This document shows, in pieces, positions 20,214-30,147 of a stretch of 53,922 bases of DNA; position 1 is the stretch's first letter; every line of letters starts with the position of its first letter. The notes beneath the pieces are model-generated. The model was not told where the DNA came from. It saw nothing but the letters and a program-made list of their open reading frames with translations, and made no database searches. The stretch is taken from positions 1 through 53,922 of the forward strand of contig NZ_JACMNS010000150.1 of assembly GCF_014378415.1 (NCBI RefSeq). The letters are read 5' to 3'. The stretch comes from Aquabacterium sp. GTDB taxonomy: Bacteria; Pseudomonadota; Gammaproteobacteria; Burkholderiales; Burkholderiaceae_C. The translations under genes were made by a program, and so were the position numbers.

Positions 20214-20425
20214 GGGATGAGTCGGAGGCGGGCGGGGCTCCTATGGTGGCGGTCCACCGCGTAGCGGCGGACTGCGCTCGGTGCTCGGCCACGGCGGGCG
20301 GCTGCGGAACTCGCGCTGCGCGCTCAAACAGTCCTCGCCGACCCCTCGCTGTGCGAGGGGCAACCCGCCGCTGCCTGCGCGCCTCGCCGCCCCCGAAGTC
20401 GCCCCGCCCGCCTCCGCCTCATCCC
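20214..20425. repeat. Inverted repeat pair, 25-bp arms (24/25 match), arms 20214-20238 and 20401-20425
   Basis: GGGATGAGTCGGAGGCGGGCGGGGC / GCCCCGCCCGCCTCCGCCTCATCCC; internal hairpin CCCCTCGC-TGT-GCGAGGGG at 20342-20360. Confidence 0.85.
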
Positions 20426-20429
20426 TAAT

Positions 20430-20483
20430 CGCCCCGCTGGTGGTGCAGCACGATTGCAACCGTGGCATGCCACCAGCGGGGCG
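20430..20483. repeat. Perfect 14-bp inverted repeat
   Basis: CGCCCCGCTGGTGG (20430-20443) / CCACCAGCGGGGCG (20470-20483). Confidence 0.85.
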
Positions 20484-20490
20484 AACAAAG

Positions 20491-20716
20491 GGCTGGGGCG
20501 GTTTCCGGCAGGGCGCCTGGCTTGGTGCTGAGAAGCGAAATGCCTATGTGGGCACGCGCAGCGTGCATCGTCATCTGACTGGCCGTGGCTGTTTGAACGA
20601 AGCGGCCAAAGGCCGCGCAGTGAGTTCCACGGCCCCACCTCGGCATGAGCATCGCAAGGTAGTCCCGCTACCAGCGGGACCACCAAGCTGAAGCCCTGCC
20701 GGAAACCGCCCCAGCC
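20491..20716. repeat. Perfect 24-bp inverted repeat enclosing several smaller hairpins
   Basis: GGCTGGGGCGGTTTCCGGCAGGGC (20491-20514) / GCCCTGCCGGAAACCGCCCCAGCC (20693-20716). Inside: GCACGC-gca-GCGTGC, GCGGCC-aaa-GGCCGC, GGCCGTGG/CCACGGCC, GTCCCGCT-acc-AGCGGGAC. Confidence 0.88.
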
Positions 20717-20772
20717 CGCGCCCCGCGCTGCCAAGAAAAAGCCGTGGCCTCAGCCAAGCACCGAACAACGCC

Positions 20773-23097
20773 TCAAAGCCCATCGCCCGACGGCCCCGCA
20801 CTGGCCGAGAAATTCTCGACCACCACCTCGCAGCACACCCCCTTGGGCTCGGCTTCGCTCCAGCGCACGGTGCCCCCCAGCTGCTTGACGCGCTTGCGCA
20901 CACCACCCAGTCCCAGGCCATGGGACCAGGTCTCGGGCGCCCGTCCCAGGCCGTTGTCGGTCACCGTCAGTGACAGCTGATCGTTCGCCAGCACCAACAC
21001 CACCTGCACCTTGGACGCCTTCGCGTGGCTGATGGTGTTGTTGACCAGCTCACGCAGGATGCGGGTCAGGGCCGACCATTGGCCCATGGACAAGGTCACA
21101 TCACAGTCCTGCGCCATCTGCCAGGTCAACTCGCATTGCGCGAAGCCCAGGCGCTGATTCAAATCGCGTTTCCACTCGCCGGCGGCTTCGCTCAGGCCAT
21201 GGCTTTGGGCAGCCAGCCCGCGTGTCAGCGTCTTCAAGTCTTGCAATGTGTGGCGGATGTATTCCTCAATGTCGGCATTGGGTGCCTGGTACATCAGGGT
21301 CAGCAGGCGGGCGCCGATGTCGTCATGCAAGTCTTGCGCGATGCGCACGCGCTCTTCGCTGCGGCCTTGCTCCACGGCCTGGTCAAAGCTCAGCACCCGG
21401 TGCAACTGGTCAATGATCCGGTCGGCCAGGCGGGCGTCTTCCGAGGTGAACAGTCGCCGACCTTTGTTCGAGTGCTTCAGCACCAGGGCGTGCTTCGAGG
21501 GCGTTTCCCTGGTGGGCCGCAAAGAAGGCAGGCGCACCAGCATCACCGAGCCATTGCCGCGCAATTCAGACGCGAACACTTCGCCGCGCGCCACGGTGAC
21601 TTCCAGCGGATCGAACAACTCGCGCATCAGTCGGGCCATCAGGTCATCGGTCTTGGCGGGGCGGCGCTCCAGCTCGCGCGCCATGCGGTACAGGCGTTCG
21701 AAAAGCCGCTCCATCGTGATGGGATCGCGCCCTGGAAGGCGGGTCATCAGCCAGCGCCTCACCGTCATGTACACACCGAAGGACAGGAACAGCGACAAGG
21801 TCATCGACGTGAACTGGCCCAGCGAAAACACCGCCACGAAGAGCAGGTCGAGCGAGGCTGCCACGGTGCTAGAGGCGGCCAGCAGCGAGAACTCCTGCAA
21901 GATCTGTTTGGAGCGCGACAGGTAGGGCGCCAGCAGCAGCTCGGAGGCGAAGAACACATGCCAGGTCATCACGCCAAAGGTGGTGATGTTGAGCAGCATG
22001 TCAGGCCGCGCGCCACCTTGTGCCACGGCCACGCTCAACAATACCCAGGTCGCCAGCGTGATGATTGAAAAGCGCTGCAAGACCAGCGTGAATGGGTGGG
22101 GCGAGGCGCGGTAGGCGGCACCCATCAGCATGATGGCGGCCGCCGTCATGACCGTGCAGCCGGTGTGCAACCAAAGCCAGCTGCTGGGGTGATCCAGGCT
22201 CATGGTCGTGATGCCCAGGCCGGCGGCGGCGGCCCAGCCCAGGGCCATGAAGTAAGGCCAGCCTTTCAAGCGGCGGGGGTGCAGCACGGCCACCTGGATC
22301 ATGGCGGCCGCGGTGATCAGGTCCAGGCCGCCACGCGCGCGCATGTCCAGCGTCATGAACCACTCCGGCAGGAACAGGTCCAAATTGGTCTCGACCGCGA
22401 TGAACATCAACTGCCCCGCCTGGCTCAAGGCCAAGGCCAGGTAGGCCAGGTTGCGCAATTGCGGCCCGGCCAGCACCACCACGGCGCCCACGGCAAACAG
22501 GGTCATGGCCAGGGCCGACAGCAACCAGAACAGGGGGCTCAAGCCTGACCAGCCGCGCGGTGTGATCAACACCGGCTCGTCCGGCGCATTGACCAACTGC
22601 AACTGCACCACCTTGTTGTCGCCCGGCAAGGCCGCGAGCAATCGAGCCACTCCCAGGTGCAGGTCCACAAAGTGCTGGCGTTGGTCGGCGTCACTGATCC
22701 AGCGCCCAGAGCGTTGCAAGGCCAACATCTCGATGGGCGTTTCCAGGACCAGGGTGCTGCCGTGGGCCTGAACGATTTCGCCGCGCAGGCCTTCCAGGAT
22801 GTGCCCTTCCAGGCGTTGCATCGCGGGGTTGTCCACCGAATGCAAGCGGACCGTGCCTTCTGCCGTGGCGCGCAAGGTCACGGGCAGCCGGGGTTGGCCG
22901 GACAGCCAATGCCCCACCAGAAGCACCAGCACGAAGCCCATCAGCACCGCGCCCACCAGCATGCGCAGACGCCAGCCAATCCAGCGCGGCAGATCGTGCG
23001 AGCCCTGCAGCACCTCGTCCAGCGTGGGGATGTAGCCGGAGCCTCCGATCAGCAAATCAGGCGCAGCGCGGGGCGGCGAGGTGTCCATGGCCGGCAT
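20773..23097 (-). CDS. Membrane-bound sensor histidine kinase (HisKA_3/NarX-like catalytic core)
   Basis: Multiple TM segments; RVRIAQDLHDDIGARLLTL phosphoacceptor, NNTISHAKASKVQV N-box, VTDNGLG, GLGLGGVRKRV. Confidence 0.88.
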   Translation of the reverse strand: MPAMDTSPPRAAPDLLIGGSGYIPTLDEVLQGSHDLPRWIGWRLRMLVGAVLMGFVLVLLVGHWLSGQPRLPVTLRATAEGTVRLHSVDNPAMQRLEGHILEGLRGEIVQAHGSTLVLETPIEMLALQRSGRWISDADQRQHFVDLHLGVARLLAALPGDNKVVQLQLVNAPDEPVLITPRGWSGLSPLFWLLSALAMTLFAVGAVVVLAGPQLRNLAYLALALSQAGQLMFIAVETNLDLFLPEWFMTLDMRARGGLDLITAAAMIQVAVLHPRRLKGWPYFMALGWAAAAGLGITTMSLDHPSSWLWLHTGCTVMTAAAIMLMGAAYRASPHPFTLVLQRFSIITLATWVLLSVAVAQGGARPDMLLNITTFGVMTWHVFFASELLLAPYLSRSKQILQEFSLLAASSTVAASLDLLFVAVFSLGQFTSMTLSLFLSFGVYMTVRRWLMTRLPGRDPITMERLFERLYRMARELERRPAKTDDLMARLMRELFDPLEVTVARGEVFASELRGNGSVMLVRLPSLRPTRETPSKHALVLKHSNKGRRLFTSEDARLADRIIDQLHRVLSFDQAVEQGRSEERVRIAQDLHDDIGARLLTLMYQAPNADIEEYIRHTLQDLKTLTRGLAAQSHGLSEAAGEWKRDLNQRLGFAQCELTWQMAQDCDVTLSMGQWSALTRILRELVNNTISHAKASKVQVVLVLANDQLSLTVTDNGLGRAPETWSHGLGLGGVRKRVKQLGGTVRWSEAEPKGVCCEVVVENFSASAGPSGDGL

Positions 23098-23107
23098 GGC
23101 GCGAAAC

Positions 23108-23833
23108 TCAGACCAGGCCTTGCTTGCTGGCCAGCACCGCCGCTTCTGCACGGCTGGACACGTTCAGTTTTTTGTAGATGGATTTGATGTGGTCGTTGAC
23201 CGTGAACCACTTGATGCCCATCAAGGCCGCGATTTCCTTGATGGTGAAGCCCTTGCTGAGGTAAGTGAGCACTTCGCTTTCACGCGGCGTCAGGCGTTCA
23301 TGGTCCAGTGGGGCGGCGGGTGCGGGCGCGCTGACGGGGGCAGCGGCAGGCGCGGCCGGTGCATGGCCCGCCAGCAAACCATCGCCAGTGCGGAAATGCG
23401 TCAGCAGGCGGCGGGCAATGGCGGGCGACAGGGGCGGCTGGCCCCGCACGATTTTTTGCAGCTCTTCCACCAGGACCTCGAAACGGTCCTCTTTCAGCAG
23501 GTAACCGTCGGCGCCGCACTGCAGGGCAGGGAACAGGTGTTCGTCGTCCGAGTAAAGCGTGGTCACGATGCGCGTGGCCGGGTAGTTGGCCAGCTCGGTC
23601 AGCAATTCCAGGCCGCTGCCGTCGGGCAACTCCAGATCGACCATGATCAATTGGTAAGGATCGTCGCAGGCGGCGGCTCGGCCACGGGCTTTGTGGCCCA
23701 GCAGCCGTCGCGCGGCTTCGAGATCGCCGGCTTCGGCGATGCTGCTGATGTCGCTGAAGCTTTCGCGCACCACGCGGCACAAAAAGCCCCGGGCGACCGG
23801 GTTGTCTTCGAGAATCAGAACCTTGACAGCCAT
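23108..23833 (-). CDS. LuxR-family (NarL-type) response regulator
   Basis: MAVKVLILEDNP receiver start; LTPRESEVLTYLSKGFTIKEIAALMGIKWFTVNDHIKSIYKKLNV HTH; Ala/Pro-rich linker. Confidence 0.92.
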   Translation of the reverse strand: MAVKVLILEDNPVARGFLCRVVRESFSDISSIAEAGDLEAARRLLGHKARGRAAACDDPYQLIMVDLELPDGSGLELLTELANYPATRIVTTLYSDDEHLFPALQCGADGYLLKEDRFEVLVEELQKIVRGQPPLSPAIARRLLTHFRTGDGLLAGHAPAAPAAAPVSAPAPAAPLDHERLTPRESEVLTYLSKGFTIKEIAALMGIKWFTVNDHIKSIYKKLNVSSRAEAAVLASKQGLV

Positions 23834-24003
23834 GGAGCCCCTCCCGAAGCTTGCTGCCAGGGACGGCAAGCCGGGGTTAATCTGCACCCCTGACCACCCG
23901 GGGCGAACAATCTTTGATTATCCGCATGTCTACACATGCCGTCATTCGAAATCGCATCGTTCCAACACCAAGATGGGTGGTCCTCACTCCTACAATTGGC
24001 AAC

Positions 24004-24756
24004 ATGCACATATTGATCGCCAACGACGACGGCTACCTGGCCCCCGGCCTCCAGGCTTTGGTCGATGCCTGCCAGGGTTTGGGCACCATTGACGTTTTCG
24101 CCCCTGAGCGCAACGCCAGCGGCACCTCCAACTCCCTCACACTGCACCAGCCTTTGAGTGTTCACACGGCGGCCAACGGCTTCCGCTTTGTCACAGGCAC
24201 CCCGTCCGACAGCGTTCACCTGGCCTTGACGTCGGGTTTGATCGCCAAGCCCGACCTGGTCCTCTCTGGCATCAACAACGGGGCCAACATGGGCGATGAC
24301 ACCCTGTACTCCGGCACGGTTGCGGCCGCCACCGAGGGTTACCTGTTTGGCATTCCATCGATCGCGTTTTCACTGACCGACAAGGGCTGGGCGCACCTGG
24401 ACGTGGCCGCCCGCGTGGCCCGCCGCGTGGTGGAGGCCGTGTTGGCCAATCCACCACAGCAGGGCCACTTTCTGCTCAACGTGAACATCCCCGCCGATGC
24501 CAAGGCCGAATCCGCGCCTTGGCGCACCACGCGCCTGGGTCGCCGCCACGCCAGTTTTCCCGCCATCGCCCAGACCAATCCCCGGGGCGAGCCCATTTAC
24601 TGGATCGGGCCAGCGGGTGAGGCCCGCGACGTGGGCGAAGGCACCGATTTCGAAGCGACGCGCCAAGGCCTGGTGTCCATCACGCCCCTGCAGGTCGACA
24701 TGACGCACCACGCCGCCCTGCCGCAATGGCAAACCTGGGTGGGCCAACAGCAGTGA
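24004..24756 (+). CDS. surE: 5'/3'-nucleotidase SurE
   Basis: [52 protein letters not shown]. Confidence 0.96.
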   Translation: MHILIANDDGYLAPGLQALVDACQGLGTIDVFAPERNASGTSNSLTLHQPLSVHTAANGFRFVTGTPSDSVHLALTSGLIAKPDLVLSGINNGANMGDDTLYSGTVAAATEGYLFGIPSIAFSLTDKGWAHLDVAARVARRVVEAVLANPPQQGHFLLNVNIPADAKAESAPWRTTRLGRRHASFPAIAQTNPRGEPIYWIGPAGEARDVGEGTDFEATRQGLVSITPLQVDMTHHAALPQWQTWVGQQQ

Positions 24757-25607
24757 GCGACAAAGCGCCTGAACGCAAAGCCAGCCGGTTTCCCTTGCGG
24801 CTGGATCAGATGGGCTCCGCGCGCCCGGCGGCCACAAGCCGCGACACCCTGCTGCTGCGGCCCCAGGCCCCCCTGCAAGCCGCCGAGCGAGACCGCAAGG
24901 CCGTCACGGCCCCCCAAGGGCTGGGCCTGGATTCGGTCCACGTGCGCATGCGCATGGTCGACCGCCTGAGGGCCGACGGCCTGCAGAACCCGCGCGTGCT
25001 GGCGGCGTTCGCCCGCGTGCCGCGCCACCTGTTTGTCGATACCGCCCTGGTCAACCAGGCCTACGAAGACACCAGCCTGCCCATCGGCCTGGGCCAGACC
25101 ATCTCCAAGCCCTCGGTCGTGGGTGCCATGATCGCTTTGCTGTTCGCCCGGCCCGGATTGGCGGCAGATGCCTCGCGGCCTTTGGGCATGTGCCTGGAAA
25201 TCGGCACGGGGTGTGGCTACCAGGCCGCCTTGCTGGCCGACCTGGCTCGCCAGGTGATCTCCATCGAACGGTTGCGCGATCTGCACCTGAAAGCCCGTCG
25301 CAACCTGGACGTGGTCCGCCAGCAGCTGCCCGCCTCGCCCGATGTGAGGCTGGTGTATGGTGACGGCATGCTGGGCCATGCGCCTTCCGCGCCCTATGAC
25401 ACGATCATCGCGGCGGCAGGTGGGCGCAGTCTGCCTCAGGCCTGGTTGGACCAGTTGGCCCCCGGTGGGCGTCTGGTGGCCCCCATGGACGATGGCCGAG
25501 GCCAAGGACAAGTCTTGACTGTGGTCGATCGACACCTGGATGGTCGGCTTGAGCAAACGGTCTCCGGTGCCGTGCTGTTCGTCCCCTTAAAATCCGGCAT
25601 CACCTGA
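24726..25607 (+). CDS. pcm: Protein-L-isoaspartate O-methyltransferase
   Basis: [29 protein letters not shown] motifs; follows surE. Confidence 0.93.
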   Translation: MANLGGPTAVSDKAPERKASRFPLRLDQMGSARPAATSRDTLLLRPQAPLQAAERDRKAVTAPQGLGLDSVHVRMRMVDRLRADGLQNPRVLAAFARVPRHLFVDTALVNQAYEDTSLPIGLGQTISKPSVVGAMIALLFARPGLAADASRPLGMCLEIGTGCGYQAALLADLARQVISIERLRDLHLKARRNLDVVRQQLPASPDVRLVYGDGMLGHAPSAPYDTIIAAAGGRSLPQAWLDQLAPGGRLVAPMDDGRGQGQVLTVVDRHLDGRLEQTVSGAVLFVPLKSGIT

Positions 25608-25652
25608 TGCCTTGGCCGTGGCTGACACGCGCCCGCTTTGAGTCCTCCTCAC

Positions 25653-26555
25653 ATGCAAATCATTCTGAATCCCCGCTTGTTGGCCAGCGTTGCGGTCGTG
25701 TTGTCCTTGGTGGGTTGCGCCACGCACAACCAGCGCGCGCCGGTTGAAGATCGCAGCCGTTCCGGCGGCAGCAGCGCTGCCTCTGGTGGTGCCAACGCGC
25801 CTGCCCGCGCGCTGCCTGGCGCCGAGAACGCCGGCAAGCCCGGTTACTACACGGTCAAACCCAACGACACCCTGATCCGCATCAGCCTGGAAACAGGCCA
25901 GAACTGGCGCGACCTGGCGGCCTGGAATAACTTGGTTGATCCCAATCGGATTGAGGTTGACCAGGTGCTGCGCGTGGTGGCCCCGGAGGCCATGGCCAGC
26001 GGCGCCTCATCGACCAAGCCGATCGCTTCGCCCAACATTCAGGCCCGGGTCATTGATCCGAAGGCCCCGTCGTCGGCTGCTTCTGGTGTCAAGCCTGGCG
26101 CCTCGGGCGCCACGGCAGCGGCCAGTCAGGCAGCCTCGGCAGCCGAGACCGCCAAAGAGCCCGCCGCCAAAGAACCCCGCGAAGCGGATGAGCCCAATTG
26201 GCAATGGCCCGCCAACGGCCCTGTGCTGGGCGGCTTTGAAGAAGGCAAGCGCAAAGGCCTGGTCATTGGTGGCAAGGCAGGCGACGCGGTGTTCGCTGCG
26301 GCCGATGGCCGCGTGGTCTACGCCGGCTCGGGCCTGCGTGGCTATGGCAATCTGGTCATCATCAAGCACAACGCTGAGTACCTGACTGCCTACGCCCACA
26401 ACCAGACTTTGCTGGTCAAAGAAGACCAGGCCGTGCGCAAAGGCCAGAAGATCGCCGAAATGGGCTCGACCGATGCCGAGCGCGTGCAACTGCACTTTGA
26501 AATCCGCAAACAAGGCAAGCCCGTTGACCCTGCACGTCAGTTGCCCACACGTTGA
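25653..26555 (+). CDS. nlpD: Murein hydrolase activator NlpD-like lipoprotein (LysM + M23 peptidase)
   Basis: Lipobox [20 protein letters not shown] LysM, M23-like [26 protein letters not shown]. Confidence 0.93.
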   Translation: MQIILNPRLLASVAVVLSLVGCATHNQRAPVEDRSRSGGSSAASGGANAPARALPGAENAGKPGYYTVKPNDTLIRISLETGQNWRDLAAWNNLVDPNRIEVDQVLRVVAPEAMASGASSTKPIASPNIQARVIDPKAPSSAASGVKPGASGATAAASQAASAAETAKEPAAKEPREADEPNWQWPANGPVLGGFEEGKRKGLVIGGKAGDAVFAAADGRVVYAGSGLRGYGNLVIIKHNAEYLTAYAHNQTLLVKEDQAVRKGQKIAEMGSTDAERVQLHFEIRKQGKPVDPARQLPTR

Positions 26556-26569
26556 TCGATCGTTCGTTG

Positions 26570-27964
26570 ATGTCTGAAGCACAAGTTCCCCTTCGCCCTT
26601 CGGATGAATGGCTGAAGGTCGAGTCCCTGGATTTGGAAGCCCAGGGCGTGGCCCACCGTGCCGATGGCAAGGTGGTGTTCATTGAAGGTGCATTGCCAGG
26701 CGAAGAAGTTCGCGCGAATGTGTTTCGCCGCAAGAACAACTGGGAGCAGGCCACGATGACCGAGATGCGCCGCGAAAGTTCGCAGCGCGTGGTCCCCCAA
26801 TGCCCCCACTTTGAAACGTGCGGCGGTTGCAAGATGCAGCACTTCCACCCGGCGGCGCAGGTGGCCGTCAAGCAGCGCGTGCTGGAGGACAACCTCTGGC
26901 ACCTGGGCAAAGTCAAATCCGAGACCTTGCTGCGGCCCATTGAAGGGCCGGCCTGGGGCTACCGCTACCGCGCCCGCCTGTCGGTGCGCCATGTGGCTAA
27001 GAAGGGCTTGGTGCTGGTGGGTTTCCGCGAGCGCAAATCGCACCATTTGGCCGACATCCAATCCTGCGAGATCCTGCCGCCACATGTGTCCCGCCTGTTG
27101 CTGCCTTTGCGCGAGCTGATCGGTGCGATGGATCACTGCGACCGTGTGCCCCAGATCGAGGTGGCCGTGGGCACGCACGTCACAGCCTTGGTGCTGCGCC
27201 ACCTGGCGGCGCTGAGCGCCAGAGAGATCAAGCTGCTGCGCGATTTCGCGGCCAGGCAAAGCGCCCACAGTGAAGGGCGCTTTCCGATCGTCTGGTGGCT
27301 GCAATCGAAGGGCCCCGAGACCGTCAAACCGCTGGACGACACCCAGCCTGGTCTGGACTACACCTTGCCTGAATTCGGCATCACCATGCCATTCAAGCCC
27401 ACTGATTTCACCCAGGTCAACCATGCCATCAACCAGGTGCTGGTGGGCCGGGCCTTGCGGCTGTTGCAAGTGCAGCCTGACGAGCGCGTGATCGACTGGT
27501 TCTGCGGGCTGGGCAACTTCACCTTGCCCTTGGCCACGCAGGCGCGTGAGGTGTTGGGCATTGAGGGCAGCGAGGAGTTGGTTGCCCGCTCACGCGACAA
27601 CGCGCAGCTCAATGGCCAGGCCGATCGCACCAGTTTTGTCGCCCGCAACCTGTTCGAATTGACACCGACCGAACTGGCCAGCCATGGTCACGCCGACAAG
27701 TGGCTGGTCGATCCGCCGCGCGAGGGCGCATTCGCCCTGGCCAAGGCGGTGGCTGATTTGAACCAGGACCCGAGTCTGGCGCCCGATTGGGTCGCGCCCA
27801 AGCGCATCGTGTACGTCAGCTGCAATCCGGCAACCCTGGCGCGCGATGCCGCCTTGCTGGTGCACCAGGGCGGCTACCGCTTGGTGGCGGCGGGGGCGGT
27901 CAACATGTTCCCGCACACCGCGCACGTCGAAAGCATGGCCGTCTTTGAAAAGGACGAGGCCTGA
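26570..27964 (+). CDS. rlmD: 23S rRNA (uracil(1939)-C(5))-methyltransferase
   Basis: TRAM-like N-terminus, [14 protein letters not shown] cluster, [20 protein letters not shown]. Confidence 0.94.
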   Translation: MSEAQVPLRPSDEWLKVESLDLEAQGVAHRADGKVVFIEGALPGEEVRANVFRRKNNWEQATMTEMRRESSQRVVPQCPHFETCGGCKMQHFHPAAQVAVKQRVLEDNLWHLGKVKSETLLRPIEGPAWGYRYRARLSVRHVAKKGLVLVGFRERKSHHLADIQSCEILPPHVSRLLLPLRELIGAMDHCDRVPQIEVAVGTHVTALVLRHLAALSAREIKLLRDFAARQSAHSEGRFPIVWWLQSKGPETVKPLDDTQPGLDYTLPEFGITMPFKPTDFTQVNHAINQVLVGRALRLLQVQPDERVIDWFCGLGNFTLPLATQAREVLGIEGSEELVARSRDNAQLNGQADRTSFVARNLFELTPTELASHGHADKWLVDPPREGAFALAKAVADLNQDPSLAPDWVAPKRIVYVSCNPATLARDAALLVHQGGYRLVAAGAVNMFPHTAHVESMAVFEKDEA

Positions 27965-27977
27965 CCGACCAGCCTCA

Positions 27978-29306
27978 TCAGGCCAGGTAGTCGCCATCGC
28001 AGAAGGTGTGGCGCTCGGTGCGGTTGCGGCCAGTGGCCTTGGCCTGGTACAGAGCCTGGTCGGCGCGTTCGATGGTGGCCACGATCGATTCATCCACCTG
28101 GTAAGTGGTCATGCCCGCCGAGAAGGTCACGCGCAGTTCCGGCAGATTGGAGCTCACCACCGTGTTGCTCAGCATCAGCCGGATGCGCTCGATCACCACG
28201 GTGGCGTCTTCGCAGTCGGTTTCGGTGAACAGCACCAGAAACTCTTCCCCACCCCAACGTGCCACCACGTCGGTTTCGCGAAGGCCAGCTGCAATCACGT
28301 TGGACAGGGACCGCAGCACCTCGTCGCCGGTGCCGTGGCCCCATTCGTCATTGATCTTCTTGAAGTGGTCCACATCGATCAGGCCCAGGCAAAATCGGCC
28401 CTGGCTGCGGTCGGTGCGCTGCCCTTCGGCATTCAGCACGCTGACCATGTGACGCCGGTTGAACAGGCCGGTCAATTCATCCCGAATGGCCAGCTCCTTG
28501 ATCTGTGCCAGCGCGGCGGTCAAGTCTGACTTGCGCTGGGTCAGGCGGGCTCGCAGGCGGGCCATCTCGTTGACCAGCAGGCACACGCTCACCAGCATGA
28601 TCACCAGCACGCCGCCGTACACCATCTGCAACTGCACGGTGATTGGCGCGGCTGATTCACGCATCGCGGTCATCAGAAACACGGTGGCAAACACGATCCC
28701 GGCCAGCACGCTGGATCGGATCAGTTGGCGGGACGTGGCCGTGAACATGCCGAACATCAGGATGATGAACAGCAGCATCAAGGCCACCGGCGCTCCCGGG
28801 CCGCCGATCAGGTAGCCCCAGCCCAGAAAGCCGATGGCCGCGGCCATCTGGGCTTCCGACATGGAAGGATTGGCCAGCTTGCGGTTCCAGCCGGTGCGCA
28901 GCAGGCCGTAAAACGTGCCCATGATCAACACGGCGGCCCAGGTCAGTTGTCGGCACCCGTCTGGGTCGATCACGCCGACGCTCGCCCCATAGTTCAAGGC
29001 CACCAAACCGGTGGTGCAATTAACCACGCCCACCATGTAGCGAAGCCCGATCTTCTTTTGCTTGATGTCCCTGGTGAACAGGACATCGCTCAGCCAGCCC
29101 AGGCTCAACCAGCGGTGCAACCAAAGGGTGTTGCAGCGGATCATGGCGGTCACGCAGACCACGACGGCGGTGATCAGCACGGCCCACGCAATCAGGTAGT
29201 GGGCTTGGGCGCCGAGCAGATCGGAGGGGGTGAATTCAGGCAGGTATTTCAAGGCAATGTCTGGTTCAACACGGCCTCGGCTTGTCCGAGGCCCCGTGTT
29301 TTCCAT
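27978..29306 (-). CDS. Membrane-bound GGDEF diguanylate cyclase
   Basis: N-terminal TM segments; RETDVVARWGGEEF (I-site RxxD plus GGEEF). Confidence 0.9.
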   Translation of the reverse strand: MENTGPRTSRGRVEPDIALKYLPEFTPSDLLGAQAHYLIAWAVLITAVVVCVTAMIRCNTLWLHRWLSLGWLSDVLFTRDIKQKKIGLRYMVGVVNCTTGLVALNYGASVGVIDPDGCRQLTWAAVLIMGTFYGLLRTGWNRKLANPSMSEAQMAAAIGFLGWGYLIGGPGAPVALMLLFIILMFGMFTATSRQLIRSSVLAGIVFATVFLMTAMRESAAPITVQLQMVYGGVLVIMLVSVCLLVNEMARLRARLTQRKSDLTAALAQIKELAIRDELTGLFNRRHMVSVLNAEGQRTDRSQGRFCLGLIDVDHFKKINDEWGHGTGDEVLRSLSNVIAAGLRETDVVARWGGEEFLVLFTETDCEDATVVIERIRLMLSNTVVSSNLPELRVTFSAGMTTYQVDESIVATIERADQALYQAKATGRNRTERHTFCDGDYLA

Positions 29307-29393
29307 TTTGAAATACACGGCCACCGTTTCTGTCAGGGTTGCACCTGCGAAATGAGCACTAGTGCAGGGTCTGTGCCCCTTGTTCGCGGGGAG

Positions 29394-30023
29394 TCAGCCC
29401 TGCTGCCGGATCCAGGCCTGCACCGAGGGGCGTTGCCATTGCCGCGCCACGTAGGTTTTCAAACTGGGCGGCACGGGGTCTTGGTTGAGCACCAGCCGGT
29501 TCAGCATCAGGGCCAGCTCGGTGTCCGCGATGGACCAGGCGCCGAACAGATTGTCGCCCGCGTCATTGATCAGGGATGAGGCCACGGTGATCAGTTGCTG
29601 AGCAGCGGCTTGTCCCGAAGGCGACAAGGGCAGGGCGCTGGGTTGTTGGAAGATGACGGTGGTGGGCCGGTCTTCGCGAAGCGGCATCAGATCGCTGCGC
29701 AGCCAGGCCTGCAGCTGACGCGCCCTGGCCCGGTCGCGCAGGGACGCGGGCAGCACGGCGAGGTGGTGGGGCGCAGGAAAAGCATCGTCCAGGTACTCGA
29801 TGATGGCCGATGACTCGGACACCGAAAAATCGCCATGAGCCAGCGTTGGCACGCGGCCAGTGAGCGACAAGTGCTGGTAACCGCTGGTGTGGTGCGCGTT
29901 GTTGACCAGGTCGATTTTCTCGATGGCGAAGGGGATCTTTTTTTCAGTCAGCGCCACGAAGGCGAACATGGCGTAGGGACTGAAGAAACGGCTGTCAACG
30001 TACAGCGTGAGATTCGAGCTCAT
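29394..30023 (-). CDS. yfcF: Glutathione S-transferase, YfcF-like
   Basis: LYVDSRFFSPYAMFAFVALTEKKIPF, GRVPTL, SESSAIIEYLDDAFP. Confidence 0.85.
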   Translation of the reverse strand: MSSNLTLYVDSRFFSPYAMFAFVALTEKKIPFAIEKIDLVNNAHHTSGYQHLSLTGRVPTLAHGDFSVSESSAIIEYLDDAFPAPHHLAVLPASLRDRARARQLQAWLRSDLMPLREDRPTTVIFQQPSALPLSPSGQAAAQQLITVASSLINDAGDNLFGAWSIADTELALMLNRLVLNQDPVPPSLKTYVARQWQRPSVQAWIRQQG

Positions 30024-30081
30024 GAGGCCTCCCGATGTGGATTCGGGAAAGCATACGCCCAAGTTTTCAAGCCTGCAAAGC

Positions 30082-30111
30082 AAAAGGCCGGACGTTGCCG
30101 CCCGGCCTTTT
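30082..30111 (-). terminator. Rho-independent terminator downstream of phoH
   Basis: AAAAGGCCGG..CCGGCCTTTT hairpin. Confidence 0.85.
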
Positions 30112-30147
30112 CTCAGTTTCAAGTCAACAAGTCAAGAAGTCAAGAGA

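Larger units (their letters stand above)
20172..20767. repeat. Composite self-complementary (foldback/MITE-like) element with degenerate terminal inverted repeats
   Basis: Left GGCGTGCTTGGGGCGCGTGCTTTGTATGGGCAGCGCGGGGCG and reverse complement of right end GGTGCTTGGCTGAGGCCACGGCTTTTTCTTGGCAGCGCGGGGCG share GTGCTTGG and GGCAGCGCGGGGCG; several nested inverted repeats lie between. Confidence 0.65.

Noticed and set aside
20241-20921. Several 60-136 aa ORFs inside the foldback region
   Set aside because: Composition follows the repeats, no start context or domain pattern, mutually overlapping in several frames.
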